NCBI GenBank assembly: GCA_900541585.1
Contig: UQKD01000036.1
Coordinates: forward strand, 1-13,770
Length of the DNA stretch: 13,770 bases
Origin: an uncultured Alistipes sp.
GTDB lineage: Bacteria > Bacteroidota > Bacteroidia > Bacteroidales > Rikenellaceae
Direction of reading: 5' to 3'
Positions 12,961-13,770 of this stretch are shown piece after piece (positions within the stretch are counted from its first letter, which is position 1; the number at the start of each line of letters is the position of its first letter). The notes below the pieces were generated by a model, which saw nothing but the letters and a program-made list of their open reading frames with translations, was not told the origin of the DNA and did no database searches. The position numbers and the translations under genes are program-made.

Positions 12961-13585
12961 AGCGGTTGAGATTTTCGAGTATGTGGCCGAAATCCTCCTC
13001 CGGGCCGGGCATGTATACCGAGAACCCGAGGGACTGTGCGGCGTCGACGTTCCTCTGTCCGTCGTCGATGAACAGCGTTTGGGCGGGAAGCATGCCGTCT
13101 GCGGCGATCATCTTGCGGAATATGGCCTCGGAAGGTTTCAGTTCGCACAGCTGGTAGGAGAGGTAGACGGCGTCGAAATAGTCGTCCATCGTCTTGCCGT
13201 CGGCCGTGAACATCCGGCGGATGTACTTCATCGACGCGGGGTTGTTGTTCGAGAGCACGCAGGTCCGTATTCCGCGCTCGCGCAGGGCGTCTATCTGGCG
13301 GAGTTTCGCGACCGGGATACGCACCAGAAACCGGCCGTAGGCCCAGGCGATCTGCGCGTCGGTGACCTCCTGCCGTCCGGATAGCTGCCGCATCTGGTCG
13401 CAGGCCTCGTGGAACGAGATGTCGCCGCGCTCCAGCCGTCCGATCATTTCGGCGGGGTAATAGGGGTTGATCAGATCGGCCACGGCATCCATCCCGAGGC
13501 TCCGGAAGGCGCCGATGCAGCGGTCCCTGTCCAGATCGACCAGCACGCCTCCGAGGTCGAAGACGACGGTTTTGATTGTATTCAT
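12944..13585 (-). CDS. HAD-superfamily phosphatase (YihX-like, subfamily IA)
   Basis: 213 residues, cytosolic. HAD motif I is FDLGGVLVDLD with nucleophile Asp10 and Gly12 in place of the usual second Asp, as in YihX-type sugar-phosphate phosphatases. Motif II is LSNN (Ser112), motif III Lys150 (LKPSEAIF) and motif IV FIDDG (Asp174, Asp175). An alpha-helical cap lies between motifs I and II (about 20-90). Likely a small-molecule phosphomonoesterase such as a glucose-1-phosphate or similar phosphatase; the substrate cannot be assigned. It ends inside the first codons of the DUF748 gene (17-nt overlap). The leader is A-rich with no Shine-Dalgarno sequence. No complete promoter was found; a TACTTTTG box at 13701-13694 lacks a -33 partner. 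Confidence 0.88.
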   Translation of the reverse strand: MNTIKTVVFDLGGVLVDLDRDRCIGAFRSLGMDAVADLINPYYPAEMIGRLERGDISFHEACDQMRQLSGRQEVTDAQIAWAYGRFLVRIPVAKLRQIDALRERGIRTCVLSNNNPASMKYIRRMFTADGKTMDDYFDAVYLSYQLCELKPSEAIFRKMIAADGMLPAQTLFIDDGQRNVDAAQSLGFSVYMPGPEEDFGHILENLNRYEESL

Positions 13586-13630
13586 AATTTATCGGTTATT
13601 TGCTTGTTGTGTGTTTTTTTGTCTTGTTTT

Positions 13631-13757
13631 TCGCCCTTCCCTGGGCGAACGACGGATCGCCGGGCGATCCGGGATTTATGTACTTTTTGGCCGCAAAAGT
13701 ACCGAGCGCAGTCTGCGACTGCTTTTCTTTGCCGCTTTTTGGTCGTCAAAAAGCGGC
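13631..13757. repeat. Palindrome-rich intergenic element (four or five inverted repeats)
   Basis: Four adjacent inverted repeats in 127 nt: TCGCCC/GGGCGA (13631-13636/13643-13648), GGATCGC/GCGATCC (13654-13660/13664-13670), GCAGTC/GACTGC (13708-13713/13717-13722) and GCCGCTTTTTG/CAAAAAGCGGC (13731-13741/13747-13757). A fifth, imperfect palindrome TACTTTTTGG..GCAAAAGTA lies at 13681-13701. None has a T-tract placed for termination. It resembles a REP-like or mobile intergenic repeat, but copies elsewhere cannot be checked here. It is upstream of the HAD gene and the window ends just after it. Confidence 0.5.
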
Positions 13758-13770
13758 GCAAAAACCGACC

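Noticed and set aside
10807..12969. 720-codon open frame on the plus strand opposite DUF748
   Set aside because: Antisense shadow of a GC-rich gene: no signal peptide or fold, rich in Arg/Glu/Val repeats, and the minus strand has clear DUF748 motifs.
13676..13770. Small plus-strand peptide frame starting at 13678 in the palindrome cluster
   Set aside because: No ribosome binding site and built from inverted repeats; better explained as repeat DNA.

Overview
The window looks like chromosomal DNA from a GC-rich member of the Bacteroidales, most like Alistipes/Rikenellaceae. The evidence is several promoters of the Bacteroidota type (TTTG-N18/20-TAnnTTTG), weak or absent Shine-Dalgarno sequences, a PPi-type phosphofructokinase, an rSAM/lipoprotein pair, and six-bladed propeller and DUF1573 envelope proteins. 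The genus is inferred from composition and gene content and is not proven.

Layout. 1-227 is the 3' end of a rubrerythrin gene (+). 228-529 has no gene but holds three strong hairpins, the last a bidirectional terminator. 530-1096 (-) is a two-gene membrane unit (YtxH protein, then a holin-like protein). 1165-1674 (+) is a SLOG/DUF1273 protein whose promoter suggests a leaderless mRNA. 1721-2638 (-) is an unrecognised three-TM protein. 2756-3991 (-) is pyrophosphate-dependent phosphofructokinase. 4135-4335 (-) is a cold-shock protein. 4475-8902 (+) is a five-gene run: small lipoprotein, radical SAM/SPASM enzyme, carboxypeptidase-regulatory-like secreted protein, six-bladed propeller lipoprotein, DUF1573 protein. 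8907-9879 (-) is a small membrane protein plus an ABC ATPase. 10200-10416 (+) carries tRNA-Pro(CGG) and tRNA-Pro(TGG), each followed by a terminator. 10477-13585 (-) is a HAD phosphatase overlapping a large DUF748/AsmA-like protein. 13631-13757 is a dense cluster of palindromes.

The most interesting stretch is 4475-8902. A SPASM-type radical SAM enzyme lies 3 nt behind a 98-residue lipoprotein that may be its substrate or partner. It is followed by three exported or lipidated proteins with overlapping reading frames and visibly lower GC. This could be one envelope modification/assembly operon, or an rSAM/lipoprotein pair with an acquired three-gene cassette placed behind it. Other points of note are the leaderless start of the SLOG gene, a terminator butted against the pfp promoter, a convergent gene pair only 4 bp apart with no visible terminator, and two unexplained palindrome-rich intergenic regions.

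The rest is housekeeping: oxidative stress (rubrerythrin), glycolysis (pfp), RNA chaperone (csp), proline tRNAs and envelope maintenance (DUF748). No CRISPR array, insertion sequence, rRNA or phage module was seen.
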